DNA of 64,000 nucleotides from assembly GCF_947499705.1 (NCBI RefSeq), contig NZ_CANMPJ010000002.1:62001-126000 (forward strand). The letters run 5' to 3'. The translations under genes were made by a program, and so were the position numbers. Numbering within the stretch: position 1 is the stretch's first letter; each line of letters opens with the position of its first letter. The notes beneath the pieces are model-generated. The model was not told the DNA's origin and made no database searches. It was given only the letters and a program-made list of their open reading frames with translations. Positions 16,402-27,528 of the stretch are shown here, piece by piece. Origin of the DNA: an uncultured Erythrobacter sp. GTDB lineage: Bacteria; Pseudomonadota; Alphaproteobacteria; Sphingomonadales; Sphingomonadaceae.

Positions 16402-17415
16402 TCAGGTTCGGGCCTGAATGAATTGTTTGATGGCGACTTTGGCGTTGAACCGGTCGACATCGACCTGCCTGGCCTTGGGTATCCTGCCCAGCAGCGCGGC
16501 AGTCACTGAAAACGTAGAGTGGCGAGAGTGCAGTAGACTATCGCAGCGAGCCAGTGCCATCATATCGATCAACGCATTTCGCGCTTCGGTAATGGGGTCG
16601 CTGAACCCTTCGGAGGAAAAGTGCAGCGCGGTATCATCGCTGGCGAGAGCTTTGTCGATTGTGAGCGTGGCGGGGAAGCGTGACATCACGGCGTCCTGCG
16701 CCTCGGCACTATCGGTGGCGAGAAAGATCGCGGCTTCGGGCGATTCCGATGCGAGCCGTTCCAGCTCACGCATGATCTTTGGCAAGGGAGCCTTGCGGTC
16801 GGTGAAACGGATATGCACCCCGATGACGGGGCCCGACTGCCCTTCAAATATCCGGTCGACTTCGCGCCGCACCTCTTCGACCGGGCGGAAGAAACGGTCC
16901 AAGAGATCGCTCGTGATCTGGTCGATGTCGCGGCCGGAAAAGCCCGGATGCGCGGCCATACGCGAAGCGAGGCGCTTGAACTTTGGCAGGTAGGACCAGA
17001 ACACGCCCACTTTGGCGCTCGGGTCCGGCCCAACGAGATCGATCGACAGTTTTCGGTAGAGCAGCGGATTACGGTGCCCGTTCGGGAAATCCCGGCGAAT
17101 GATGTCGACCGGTTGTTCGTCCATGTGGCCGGACCACGGTGTCGGAGCGACGTCGGTGGCATTGTCGAACGCTGTCAGATCGCCCATCCAGCTCGCATCG
17201 AACAGCAAGGGGTAAAGGTTCTCTCCCGGCGGCACATACATGCCATCGCGCCAATCGATGTAGGGAGTGCGACCGTTGAGCTCAGCGAGCACGCAACCAG
17301 TCACCGCCGACAGCATGCGGTTACCCAGTCCACCCTTCGCCTTGATCACCAGCGCCCGCTCTTCATTTGCGGTCAAATCACCGGCTCCGCCAATTGATCG
17401 CCATGCTTCGGCCAT
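16402..17415 (-). CDS. Fucosyltransferase-like (NodZ/GT23-type) glycosyltransferase
   Basis: About 337 residues. The N-terminal AKGGLGNRMLSAVTG and the later VIGVHIRFTDRKAPLP, together with FLATDSAEAQDAV, match the donor-binding motifs of NodZ/FUT8- and GT11-like fucosyltransferases. The GDP-fucose-binding Arg lies in VHIRxTDR. Role: probably adds a deoxysugar to a surface glycan. Start choice is uncertain: ATG 17413-17415 is used; GTG 17427 and TTG 17445 are in frame upstream. It is co-directional with the FkbM gene downstream. Confidence 0.65.
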   Translation of the reverse strand: MAEAWRSIGGAGDLTANEERALVIKAKGGLGNRMLSAVTGCVLAELNGRTPYIDWRDGMYVPPGENLYPLLFDASWMGDLTAFDNATDVAPTPWSGHMDEQPVDIIRRDFPNGHRNPLLYRKLSIDLVGPDPSAKVGVFWSYLPKFKRLASRMAAHPGFSGRDIDQITSDLLDRFFRPVEEVRREVDRIFEGQSGPVIGVHIRFTDRKAPLPKIMRELERLASESPEAAIFLATDSAEAQDAVMSRFPATLTIDKALASDDTALHFSSEGFSDPITEARNALIDMMALARCDSLLHSRHSTFSVTAALLGRIPKARQVDVDRFNAKVAIKQFIQART

Positions 17416-17499
17416 AGCCGAATTCACGGCCCTTGGTAGGGGCAAACACGGATATCCACGCCCGGTTTGGGTCGAGCGTAGTTGCTCCGGGTCTTCACT

Positions 17500-17515
17500 A
17501 GTATGATTTCATACT
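17500..17515. promoter_or_regulatory. Palindrome AGTATGA-TT-TCATACT in a divergent intergenic region
   Basis: A perfect 7+7 bp palindrome with a 2-bp spacer lies in the 240-bp gap between the minus-strand glycosyltransferase and the plus-strand NDUFA9-like gene. Size and symmetry suit a dimeric repressor such as GntR or TetR type. The regulator is not evident nearby. Confidence 0.4.
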
Positions 17516-17658
17516 GGCAAGAGAATTGCCTACTCTCGCAACAGCCGTCGCTTCACTTGAATCGAACAATTGATGCGCCGGGAACGCTTGCCGATTTTGC
17601 CGCATTGAAGCATGGGGCAACCAGCAATCTTCAAAAGATTCCGGGATCACCAAAGGCC

Positions 17659-18627
17659 ATGACCAAGAATTCGCCGCTCACTGACAAATTCGTCACCGTA
17701 TTTGGCGGAGGCGGCTATATTGGCAATTATGTCGCGCAAAGCCTGCTGGAACGCGGCGCGCGATTGCGGATCGCCAGCCGCAATCCGGAAAAGGGCCATA
17801 TGCTGAAGCCGCTGGCCAATCTCGGCCAGCTGCAATTCGCCCGCTGCGACATCACGAAAGAGGAAAGCCTCAAGGCTGCTCTTCATGGTGCGGACTATGT
17901 GGTGAACCTCGTCGGTGCCTTTACAGGCGATCTTGAGGAATTGATGGGTGAAGCGCCTGGTAATATGGCCCGCATCGCCAAGGCGAACGGCGTGAAAGGC
18001 TTCGTCCATGTCAGCGCCATCGGACCGGATGCGAATTCGAGTGCTGTCTATGCTCGCGGCAAAGCGCTGGGCGAAGAGAAAGTGCTGGAAGCCTTTCCTG
18101 ACGCCACGATCCTGCGTCCGTCGATCGTGTTTGGGAAGGACGATAACTTTCTCAACATGTTCGGTCAGATGATCGAGATGATGCCGGTTCTGCCGGTGTT
18201 TGGCCCAGAGGCGAAACTGCAGCTGGTCTATGTCGATGATGTCGCCGAAGCGGTGGCCGTCGCTCTGGAGAACCCAGCCGAACATGGCGGGCATATCTAC
18301 GAACTTGGCGGACCCGAGCAGCTTTCGATGATGGAGATCAATCAGCGCATCGCAGAGGCACAGGGGCGCGAACGGCGTTTCCTCGCCATGCCCGACGGCG
18401 TCTCCGGCCTGTTCGCTGCCATGCCGCTCACTCCGATGAGCCGCGACCAATGGACGCTGCTCAAGCCCGGCAGCACGGTTTCAGGTGAGCATCGGACCTT
18501 TGAAGAACTCGGCATTGAGCCGCGCGCACTCGGGTTGTTCCTCGACAAATGGATGGAGCGCTATCGCAAGTTTGGACGTTTCGGGCTCAGCAATGAACGC
18601 GCGAAGGAGCGCGGCAAAGCAAGCTGA
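17659..18627 (+). CDS. NAD(P)-binding SDR protein, complex I NDUFA9 subunit-like
   Basis: 322 residues of the atypical SDR group related to mitochondrial NDUFA9. The N-terminal nucleotide motif is VFGGGGYIGNYVAQSL, followed by RIASRNPEK, DYVVNLVGAF, VHVSAIGPDANS, YARGKALGE and ATILRPSIVFG. It probably binds NADPH. In bacteria its role is not settled (quinone or lipid reduction, complex I assembly). The start MTKNSPLTDKF at 17659 is preferred because the in-frame sequence upstream to 17482 has no protein-like character and includes the 17500 palindrome. Confidence 0.82.
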   Translation: MTKNSPLTDKFVTVFGGGGYIGNYVAQSLLERGARLRIASRNPEKGHMLKPLANLGQLQFARCDITKEESLKAALHGADYVVNLVGAFTGDLEELMGEAPGNMARIAKANGVKGFVHVSAIGPDANSSAVYARGKALGEEKVLEAFPDATILRPSIVFGKDDNFLNMFGQMIEMMPVLPVFGPEAKLQLVYVDDVAEAVAVALENPAEHGGHIYELGGPEQLSMMEINQRIAEAQGRERRFLAMPDGVSGLFAAMPLTPMSRDQWTLLKPGSTVSGEHRTFEELGIEPRALGLFLDKWMERYRKFGRFGLSNERAKERGKAS

Positions 18628-19512
18628 TCAAAGCGAGCCCGAATACAGCTCCAGCAAATCGGCATAGGCTAGCTCAGCAGCAGGCTTCGCATAGGCTGGG
18701 CTGTCGGGCACGGTCCAACCGTGATCGCCTTCATACACTTTGGTCGTAATTGGACGTCCGGCGGCTTCCGCTGCTTCAGCGAAAGCGACCTTCTCTTCGG
18801 GCGCTTCGGCATCGTCATCTTGCGCCACCGCGTTGAGATAACTCGCCTGCGTGCCGGTCAGAACCTTGTGCGGGCTCTTGTCGTAGTCCTCGCGCACTAG
18901 CCCGCCGCCATGGAAGCTGGCCGCTGCCTTGATCCGTTCAGGCACTGCAGCTGCGCTCCAGACGGTGAAGGGGCCGCCCATGCAGTACCCTTCGGTGCCG
19001 ATACCTTTGGATGTATCGACCGCCGCTTGTCCATCGAGCCAAGCGGCTGCAGCGACCGCATCACTGCCAATCGTGTCAGCATCGAGCTTGCCGCGCCACG
19101 GACGCACTTTCTGGAAACCACCATCGGCCGCGAAGGTCGCAAAGTCGGGATATTGCTCGCCTGCGACATCGCGATAATAGGGGTTCAGCACCAGAACCGC
19201 GTATCCCTCTCCCGCCAGTCGCCGTGCCATGTTGCGCTTGGATTCGCGGATGCTGGCAATATCTGGCCAGAAGATCACGCCGGGATGCGCGCCCTCTGTC
19301 GGATGAACGAAAAAGGCGTCCATCGTCCCGTCGGCAGTATCGAACGTCACCGCAGTCTCGGTAAGATCGACCGTCGGCACAGGCTCCGCATCATTCGATG
19401 ACGCTTCACCCGGTGCACATGCCGCGAGCGCGGCCACGCCCGTTAGCGCACCGAATTGGCGGCGCGAGATTGCCTCGCGCGCCCATTTTTCCAGCTTGGC
19501 TTCATCGCACAT
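18628..19512 (-). CDS. Tat-exported dienelactone hydrolase-family protein
   Basis: 294 residues. A Tat signal (SRRQFGALTGVAALAAC, near residue 20) is followed by an alpha/beta hydrolase of the dienelactone hydrolase family. The nucleophile Cys lies in EGYCMGGPF, the acid in the YLNAVAQDDD region or nearby, and the His in EGDHGWTVP. The signal segment ends AACAPGEAS, so it may also be lipidated. Start at ATG 19512 (MCDEAKLEKW). Periplasmic hydrolysis of an unknown ester or lactone is expected. A shortened paralog is encoded immediately upstream on the same strand. Confidence 0.82.
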   Translation of the reverse strand: MCDEAKLEKWAREAISRRQFGALTGVAALAACAPGEASSNDAEPVPTVDLTETAVTFDTADGTMDAFFVHPTEGAHPGVIFWPDIASIRESKRNMARRLAGEGYAVLVLNPYYRDVAGEQYPDFATFAADGGFQKVRPWRGKLDADTIGSDAVAAAAWLDGQAAVDTSKGIGTEGYCMGGPFTVWSAAAVPERIKAAASFHGGGLVREDYDKSPHKVLTGTQASYLNAVAQDDDAEAPEEKVAFAEAAEAAGRPITTKVYEGDHGWTVPDSPAYAKPAAELAYADLLELYSGSL

Positions 19513-19587
19513 CGTGCGTCTCCCCAATTTCTCGGAAAGCGTATCCCGATAGAACTCTATCCGAGCCGAGCAGACGCGCCCGGCAAC

Positions 19588-20055
19588 TTAGTTTCGTGCG
19601 CCGTTCTCGATGCGCTGTTCAGCCCATTCCGGCGTACCGATGCGCTTTTCATCGATGTGCGGCTGGGCCTCGAGCCACTTCACCGCGGCATCGGCATCAC
19701 CTTCGATCGCGCCCGCATCACCGCTGTCGCGATCCAGTACGAGAACTGCATAGCCCTGTTTGGCCAGACGACGAGCTGCATTGCGGCTGCTCTCAGCCAA
19801 TGCTCCGCCATCGCGCCACGACAAGACCGCAGGGTTCGCACCCTTGCTGGGGTGAATGAAGTATCCGTTCACCGCACCGCTGGCGCGAGCAACGCTGACC
19901 GTTTTTTCCTTGAGCTGGGCAGAGGCTGTCGAATTGGCCGCCTGTGCGATGCCCGGTGTTCCCGCAGCGACTGCGACTGCGCCGGTGATCGCGCCGAACT
20001 GCCGACGCGACAGCGCCTTTTTCGCGCCGCTTTCCTGAATTGCTTTATCGCTCAT
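19588..20055 (-). CDS. Truncated Tat-exported paralog of the dienelactone hydrolase-like protein
   Basis: 155 residues with a twin-arginine signal (LSRRQFGAITGAVAVAAG) and a body that parallels the first half of the neighbouring hydrolase: GYFIHPSKGANPAVLSW, ESSRNAARRLAKQGYAVLVLD, DADAAVKWLEAQPHID. Just where the neighbour has its nucleophile (EGYCMGG) this protein diverges to GTPEWAEQRIENGARN and stops. The 75-bp gap to the full-length gene contains no remnant of the missing half. It therefore lacks Cys and His and should not be a hydrolase. It could be a decayed duplicate or a binding protein. Start ATG 20055. Confidence 0.65.
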   Translation of the reverse strand: MSDKAIQESGAKKALSRRQFGAITGAVAVAAGTPGIAQAANSTASAQLKEKTVSVARASGAVNGYFIHPSKGANPAVLSWRDGGALAESSRNAARRLAKQGYAVLVLDRDSGDAGAIEGDADAAVKWLEAQPHIDEKRIGTPEWAEQRIENGARN

Positions 20056-20163
20056 GATGCACTCCCCTGTGATCGCGCCCTCTGATTGAATCATAGACTG
20101 ATTTTCCGGGAATGGACAAGCGCGGATCATCGCGGCAACATGTGCATAAGGGAGAGGGATTTC

Positions 20164-22325
<2,162 letters not shown>

Positions 22326-22329
<4 letters not shown>

Positions 22330-22784
22330 GCGAAGCGCCCGATCCAAGCGATATCCGCAACTGGCAGAGGCGTGACGAAAGGGTCACGACCTCGGGTAAG
22401 CTCGAGGCGAATGATGTTGACCGCCTTGCTGCGATTGGTGTCCGCCATGTCGTAAATCTGGCGCTCGACGATCATCCCGAAGCTTTGGCAGACGAGCGCG
22501 CGCTGCTCGAAGGCAGCGGCATCGAATACACTCACATCCCGGTCCCGTTCGACGCGCCCACTCGCAGCCATGTGAACGAGCTACGCGCTGTCCTGGATCG
22601 CGTACAATCCCCGGTGCACGTTCACTGCATCATGAATTACCGCGTGGCCGCGTTCTTCTACTTGCTCGATTTGGATAATGGCGTTTCCGAACACGAAGCA
22701 CAGGCGCGGATGGCCGAAATCTGGAACCCGCTCGAAAGCGATGATCCGCGCACGCTGCCTTGGCAAAAGCTGCTTAGCCAGTGA
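22326..22784 (+). CDS. Protein-tyrosine-phosphatase-like protein with a short HC-x4-R loop
   Basis: 152 residues with the cysteine-phosphatase fold: VVNLALDD, a helix-rich middle, and the P-loop VHCIMNYRVAAFFY. Between Cys and Arg there are four residues rather than the canonical five, a variant I associate with a subgroup of proteobacterial PTP-like proteins. Whether it is catalytically active is open. The start is probably TTG 22326, overlapping the alcohol dehydrogenase stop (TTGA), which suggests co-translation. Convergent 11-nt overlap with the VOC gene. Confidence 0.65.
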
Positions 22785-23175
22785 AGAAATTCAGCTCGAG
22801 CAGCACATTGTTCGGATCGGTCGTGAAGATCTGCTTGAGGCCGATCGATGGAACATCATTGACTTGATAGTCCGCTTGCCGCGCATCCAGCCTTTCCTTG
22901 ACCGTCTCAAACTCACCGCATCGCAAGGCGACATGATGGATCGCGCCTGTCTCCGCACCCGGACCGACAGCGCGGTCATACACGCGCGGAAAGTCGACCG
23001 AGTTGAGATGCAGAATCGCTTGGCCTGAGCTGTCAAACATCCAGCGAACCTGGTCCGGCTTCATCGGCGGCGGGCCATCGCGCTCTTCAAGATCGAGCAG
23101 TTCAGCATAAAACCGAGCAGTCTCTGCCAGCCGGTCGGTGATGATATTCACATGGTCGAGGCGCTCTACAATCAT
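22774..23175 (-). CDS. VOC/glyoxalase-family protein
   Basis: 133 residues forming one vicinal-oxygen-chelate unit. Likely metal ligands are His in RLDHVNI (start), His in AIHHVALRC and Glu in VLLELNFF at the C-terminus. Specific substrate unknown (lyase, dioxygenase or isomerase). It is the last gene of the minus-strand run purT - nitronate monooxygenase - purU, 55 bp after purU. Confidence 0.75.
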   Translation of the reverse strand: MIVERLDHVNIITDRLAETARFYAELLDLEERDGPPPMKPDQVRWMFDSSGQAILHLNSVDFPRVYDRAVGPGAETGAIHHVALRCGEFETVKERLDARQADYQVNDVPSIGLKQIFTTDPNNVLLELNFFTG

Positions 23176-23230
23176 CAGATCAACAGATCAGATTGTAGCA
23201 CGAAGAACAACAGCCGAATTGGTTATGCAT

Positions 23231-24097
23231 TCAGCCCCGGAACACGACAGTCCGCCCGCCATTCAGCAGCACACGCTCTTCGACGAACAACCGAACGGCC
23301 TCAGCCAGAACGCGGCGTTCGATGTCGCGGCCTTTTCGCACCAGATCACCGGGGCTATCGGCATGGCTGATACGTTCGACATCCTGATGGATGATCGGCC
23401 CTTCATCGAGGTCGGCTGTGACAAAATGCGCAGTTGCTCCAATGATCTTGACCCCGCGCTCATGGGCCTGGTGGTATGGCCTTGCGCCTTTGAAGCCGGG
23501 CAGGAAGCTGTGGTGGATGTTGATGCAGCGCCCCGCGAAGTGGGCTGATTGATCGTCCGAGAAGATTTGCATGTAGCGCGCAAGCACGATCAATTCGGCC
23601 TGCGATTGTTCGGCAATTCGCCGCAACTCCGCTTCGGCCTCAGGCTTCGTTTCAGGCGTCACAGGGACATGGTGGAACGGGATTTCGCCGATATCTGTCC
23701 GGATAGCTTTATCACGTGGATGGTTGGAGACTATCGCCACGGGATCGATGTTCAGCTCACCCGTGCGCCAACGATAGAGCAGATCGACAAGGCAGTGGTC
23801 CGCCTTGCTGACCATGATCAAAACGCGGCGCGGGCGATCCTGCAGTGACAGCTTCCAGCGCATGTCGAACTCTTCGGCGAATGCCGTAAATTCTGTGCGC
23901 AATTGCTCGCGCGATTGGCCATCGGGATCGAAAGCGACGCGCATGAAGAACCGGTCGCTGCCGCCATTGTCGCCGCGATCATTGAATTGCTGCGCTTCCA
24001 GAATGTTGCAGCCGCGCTCGAACAGGAACGCCGTGACCCGCGCCGTAATGCCAGGCCGATCAGGGCAGCCTAGTGTCAGAATCACAGTCTCGGCCAT
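23231..24097 (-). CDS. purU: Formyltetrahydrofolate deformylase
   Basis: Hydrolyses 10-formyl-THF to THF and formate. 288 residues: an N-terminal ACT domain ([18 protein letters not shown]) and a C-terminal formyltransferase domain with [27 protein letters not shown] and the catalytic [20 protein letters not shown], plus the downstream Asp in [10 protein letters not shown]. Formate from this reaction is the substrate of PurT, encoded two genes upstream in the same run. It starts 1 bp after the nitronate monooxygenase stop. Confidence 0.95.
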   Translation of the reverse strand: MAETVILTLGCPDRPGITARVTAFLFERGCNILEAQQFNDRGDNGGSDRFFMRVAFDPDGQSREQLRTEFTAFAEEFDMRWKLSLQDRPRRVLIMVSKADHCLVDLLYRWRTGELNIDPVAIVSNHPRDKAIRTDIGEIPFHHVPVTPETKPEAEAELRRIAEQSQAELIVLARYMQIFSDDQSAHFAGRCINIHHSFLPGFKGARPYHQAHERGVKIIGATAHFVTADLDEGPIIHQDVERISHADSPGDLVRKGRDIERRVLAEAVRLFVEERVLLNGGRTVVFRG

Positions 24098-24098
24098 C

Positions 24099-25109
24099 TT
24101 ACCGCCCTGACAACGCGCTTTCGCACTCGTTCATCAGTTGCGCGATGATATCGGCAACCGGCTCTTCGGATTTGACCATCCCGACCGATTGCCCGGCCAT
24201 CAGCGATCCGCCTTCAACATCACCGTCGATCACGGCCCGGCGCAGCGCCCCGGCCCAGAAGTGTTCGATCTGCAGTTGCGCTTCGCCCATATCGACTTCT
24301 TCACGGTCGAGCTTGCCTGCGACTTCAATCTGCTTCGCGGTGAATTCCTCGGTGCCTTTGTTTTTCAAGGCACGGACCGGGATCACGGGAAGGCGCGGAT
24401 CGACTTGCACGCTGGCTTCGGCATCGCGGGCCTTGGCGCGGAAGAACGCCTTCTTGAAATCGGGGTGCGCGATGCTTTCACTGGCGCAAGCGAAGCGTGT
24501 TCCAAGCTGGACCCCGCAGGCTCCCATCTCAAGATAGCTCGCAATCGCCTCACCCCGGCCAATGCCTCCCGCGACGAAAACGACGTGGTCTTGAGCGAGC
24601 TCGGGCAGGAATTCCTGCGCCAACACGCTGGTCGAAACCGGGCCGATATGCCCGCCTGCTTCCATACCCTCGATCACCAGCGCATCGCCGCCAGAGCGGA
24701 GCAGCTTTTTGGCAAGCGCGAGGGTGGGGGCGAACACGATGACTTTGGCACCGAATTCCTTGATCGCCTCGACGCTGCCCTTCGGCGGAATGCCGCCGGC
24801 CAGCACGACATGGGAGACCCCATGTTTGCTGCAGACATCGATCAGGTCGAACAATTGCGGGTGCATGGTGATCAGGTTGACGCCAAAAGGCTTGTCGGTG
24901 CGCGCTTTGGTCTCGGCAATCTCGGTGTCGAGCAGGTTGGGCGTCATCGCTCCGCAGGCAATCACGCCAAACCCGCCCGCATTGGAAATGGCGGAAACCA
25001 GATTGCGCTCGGACACCCAACTCATTGCGCCGCAGAGGACCGCGTGCTCGCACCCAAGGAAGTCGGTGCCGCGCTTCATCAGTTCGGCGGATTTTGGAAA
25101 GTCAGTCAT
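24099..25109 (-). CDS. Nitronate monooxygenase (2-nitropropane dioxygenase-like)
   Basis: 336-residue FMN-dependent TIM barrel. Typical segments are [31 protein letters not shown] at the N-terminus (quoted as family hallmark [11 protein letters not shown] and NAGGFGVI), [10 protein letters not shown] for the phosphate-binding region, [13 protein letters not shown] and [12 protein letters not shown]. It oxidises nitronates or related toxic nitro compounds such as propionate-3-nitronate. Embedded between purT (20 bp) and purU (1 bp), so it is presumably co-transcribed with the formate-linked purine genes, a grouping whose logic is not obvious. Confidence 0.85.
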   Translation of the reverse strand: MTDFPKSAELMKRGTDFLGCEHAVLCGAMSWVSERNLVSAISNAGGFGVIACGAMTPNLLDTEIAETKARTDKPFGVNLITMHPQLFDLIDVCSKHGVSHVVLAGGIPPKGSVEAIKEFGAKVIVFAPTLALAKKLLRSGGDALVIEGMEAGGHIGPVSTSVLAQEFLPELAQDHVVFVAGGIGRGEAIASYLEMGACGVQLGTRFACASESIAHPDFKKAFFRAKARDAEASVQVDPRLPVIPVRALKNKGTEEFTAKQIEVAGKLDREEVDMGEAQLQIEHFWAGALRRAVIDGDVEGGSLMAGQSVGMVKSEEPVADIIAQLMNECESALSGR

Positions 25110-25129
25110 GGGAGCAGCGATTAGGGCGC

Positions 25130-26308
25130 TCAGTCGCGATAGGCAATCCGCACCTTGCTTGCGGCCGATTTAGCAAGCGAGCGGGCGGCGTCTGTGGTGT
25201 CGGCACTGGCCAGCGCAACTCCCATCCGGCGGTAGGGCCGTGTCACAGGTTTGCCGAAAATCCGAACATCGGCCGACTCGTCAACGCCGAGTGCTTCATC
25301 AAGGCCTTCGAAAGCAAAGCTCTCGCTGTCGCGGTCGGCAAGGATGACCGCCGACGCAGAAGGACGGCCAGAAATCTCCGCTGGTATCGGGAGGCCCAAG
25401 ATCGCCCTTGCGTGCAAATCGAATTGGGTCAGGTGCTGCGAAGCCAGTGTCACCATTCCCGTGTCGTGCGGACGCGGGGAAAGTTCGGAGAAGATCACTT
25501 CCTCGCCGCGGATAAAAAACTCGACCCCGAACAGGCCCCAGCCTCGCCCGTCACCCTTTAGCGCTTCGACAACCTCAGCAGCCATGGGCTGCGCCTTCTC
25601 GATCGCTGCCGTGTTCATCGCCGCAGGTTGCCAACTCTCCTGATAATCCCCGCGCTCCTGCCGATGGCCGATGGGCGGGCAGAAGGCTATCCCGCTTGCG
25701 TGACGCACGGTCAGCAGGGTGATCTCATAGTCGAAATCGATAAACTGCTCGACAATCACGCGCGCGCGGTCGCCGCGCATGTTTTCAGTCGCATAGGTCC
25801 AGGCCGCCTCCAGATCGGCCGAACTATCGACTTTGCTCTGGCCTTTGCCCGACGATGACATGACCGGCTTGATCACGCAGGGAAACCCAGTGTGCTCCGC
25901 AGCCGAGCGAACCTCTTCGAAAGTTTCCGCATAGCGATAACGTGAAGTGTTCAAGCCCAGCTCTTCGGCGGCCAGATCGCGAATGGCGTCGCGGTTCATA
26001 GTGAGCTGAGCAGCGCGCGCAGATGGGACGACGTTAAAGCCTTCCGCTTCGAACTCCGCCAGGACCTCGGTTCGGATTGCTTCGATTTCCGGAACGATCA
26101 GGTCCGGCTTGTGCTTCAAAACGGCGGCGCGCAGGGCGTCGGCGTCGAGCATTGAGAAGACTTCACTCTCATCGGCGAGCTGCATCGCCGGCGCACCTGC
26201 ATAGGCATCGCAGGCTATCACTCGCGCGCCGAGCCGCTTTGCAGAGATTACGAGTTCGCGGCCGAGCTCGCCCGCGCCGAGCAGCATGATCGTTGCAATA
26301 TGTGCCAT
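25130..26308 (-). CDS. purT: Formate-dependent phosphoribosylglycinamide formyltransferase
   Basis: 392-residue ATP-grasp enzyme that formylates GAR with formate and ATP in purine synthesis. Hallmarks: [17 protein letters not shown] (PurT N-terminus), [28 protein letters not shown] (ATP-grasp loop), [27 protein letters not shown]. Length is normal. It lies 11 bp after the GGDEF-like gene and upstream of nitronate monooxygenase and purU, all minus strand. Confidence 0.95.
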   Translation of the reverse strand: MAHIATIMLLGAGELGRELVISAKRLGARVIACDAYAGAPAMQLADESEVFSMLDADALRAAVLKHKPDLIVPEIEAIRTEVLAEFEAEGFNVVPSARAAQLTMNRDAIRDLAAEELGLNTSRYRYAETFEEVRSAAEHTGFPCVIKPVMSSSGKGQSKVDSSADLEAAWTYATENMRGDRARVIVEQFIDFDYEITLLTVRHASGIAFCPPIGHRQERGDYQESWQPAAMNTAAIEKAQPMAAEVVEALKGDGRGWGLFGVEFFIRGEEVIFSELSPRPHDTGMVTLASQHLTQFDLHARAILGLPIPAEISGRPSASAVILADRDSESFAFEGLDEALGVDESADVRIFGKPVTRPYRRMGVALASADTTDAARSLAKSAASKVRIAYRD

Positions 26309-26319
26309 GTGCCGAGGCC

Positions 26320-27297
26320 CTAGCGGGCGGCGGCGGCGACTCCAAGCAGTTGCTCAGCGGTTTGTGCTGCACGATGATCATTGGCCGAAAGCTGACGGCA
26401 TTTGCCAACCCGCATTCCGCCACCTGCACGTGCCATGACCAGCGCCAATTCGGCTTGGCGAAGGGTCCAATCAACCGTGCACTCGATACGAGCAATGCCA
26501 GCGCTGGCTGACAGCTTCGCGGAGCGCGATGAAGAGTCCATTGCCAAGCTGGCGAATGTCTCAAGCACATCGTCAGCCCATGCATTGGCAGCCCGCGTGG
26601 TCATTTCCGGCATGATCACCGCAAAGCGCTCCTCGTCAAGCTGCGCCAGTTCCTGCCCTGGCAGGATCATCGTATCGAGGAATTTGGCGAAGCCCCACTG
26701 GATATCATCAGCGGTACGCTGGCCATATTGCATGTAGAGGGCACGCATCCGGTCGATCGCGAAGATCGCAACGGTATGACTGCCGCCTGATGTGAGATGA
26801 CGCCGTAAGCTGGCGCAAAAGGCGTGCCGGTTGGCGAGGCCCGTGAGCGGGTCGGTCATCACCGATGCGTGCAGTTCGCCTTCAAGAGCGCGAAGGTGCT
26901 GGACCGAGCGCATCAGGCCGATCGCACCATTCGGCTCACCTTCCTCGTCGAGGATCGGCCTCAGGCTCAAAGCATACCAGCGTTGGCTGTTTGCAGAACC
27001 CGGTCCTTCCGGCGCTTCAGGCGTAATCGCGGGAAACTCGACCCATCCACCGAGAGCGCGACCAGACAACACCGCGCCGGTGTAGTCGCTGACATCTTGA
27101 TCGTGGCTGCGCTCAGCCAAATCCGTGACGTGCGGAAGAAGCAGTAACAACGAGAGATCGAAACCCAGTTCCGCGAAATTCGCAGAAGCGTGAATGATGA
27201 AACCCTGTTTATCCAGTTTTACAACTATGTCGCCCGCTGCCTCTTCCAGCAGACCGTGCAGAATCATGCCTTCTGCAGCACTTAGACCCATTTTCAT
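26320..27297 (-). CDS. PAS domain protein with a degenerate GGDEF domain
   Basis: 325 residues: a PAS-like sensor (about 20-145, with [19 protein letters not shown]) followed by a GGDEF-family domain beginning [14 protein letters not shown]. The active-site half-site, normally RxGGDEF, reads [11 protein letters not shown], so both glycines and the catalytic Asp/Glu arrangement are lost. Diguanylate cyclase activity is unlikely. It may bind c-di-GMP or GTP, or act through protein contacts. ATG 27297 is chosen, with a GGGGG stretch about 11 nt upstream; TTG 27354 would add 19 residues. purT starts 11 bp downstream. Confidence 0.75.
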   Translation of the reverse strand: MKMGLSAAEGMILHGLLEEAAGDIVVKLDKQGFIIHASANFAELGFDLSLLLLLPHVTDLAERSHDQDVSDYTGAVLSGRALGGWVEFPAITPEAPEGPGSANSQRWYALSLRPILDEEGEPNGAIGLMRSVQHLRALEGELHASVMTDPLTGLANRHAFCASLRRHLTSGGSHTVAIFAIDRMRALYMQYGQRTADDIQWGFAKFLDTMILPGQELAQLDEERFAVIMPEMTTRAANAWADDVLETFASLAMDSSSRSAKLSASAGIARIECTVDWTLRQAELALVMARAGGGMRVGKCRQLSANDHRAAQTAEQLLGVAAAAR

Positions 27298-27528
27298 GCC
27301 GATTTGCCCCCGGCTGTAAGATTGCCAAGCCGATTCGTCATCAATCAATTTCAAGTAAAACTAACTTGATCGAGCCTTTCAGAGAAATTCCCCAATTTCC
27401 CTATACTTGATCAATATGATGTTAGTCTTGTTAATTGAACTCAACTAATTCGAATCGACTATGAAAAACCTTTACCATGTTTTTTGATTCGTGACAGATT
27501 TACCTAAGTATTTTTTACTAAAGGCCTC
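27298..27528. other. AT-rich intergenic region upstream of the GGDEF-like gene
   Basis: About 230 bp between two minus-strand genes, clearly richer in A+T than its surroundings (for example the stretch around 27400-27520). It must hold the promoter for the GGDEF-like/purT run. No reliable -35/-10 pair or terminator was resolved by eye. The composition could reflect a regulatory region or older inserted DNA. Confidence 0.35.

Noticed and set aside
19513..20055. Frameshifted pseudogene split into two hydrolase pieces
   Set aside because: The downstream gene is complete by itself with its own Tat signal, and the 75-bp gap holds no remnant of the missing half.
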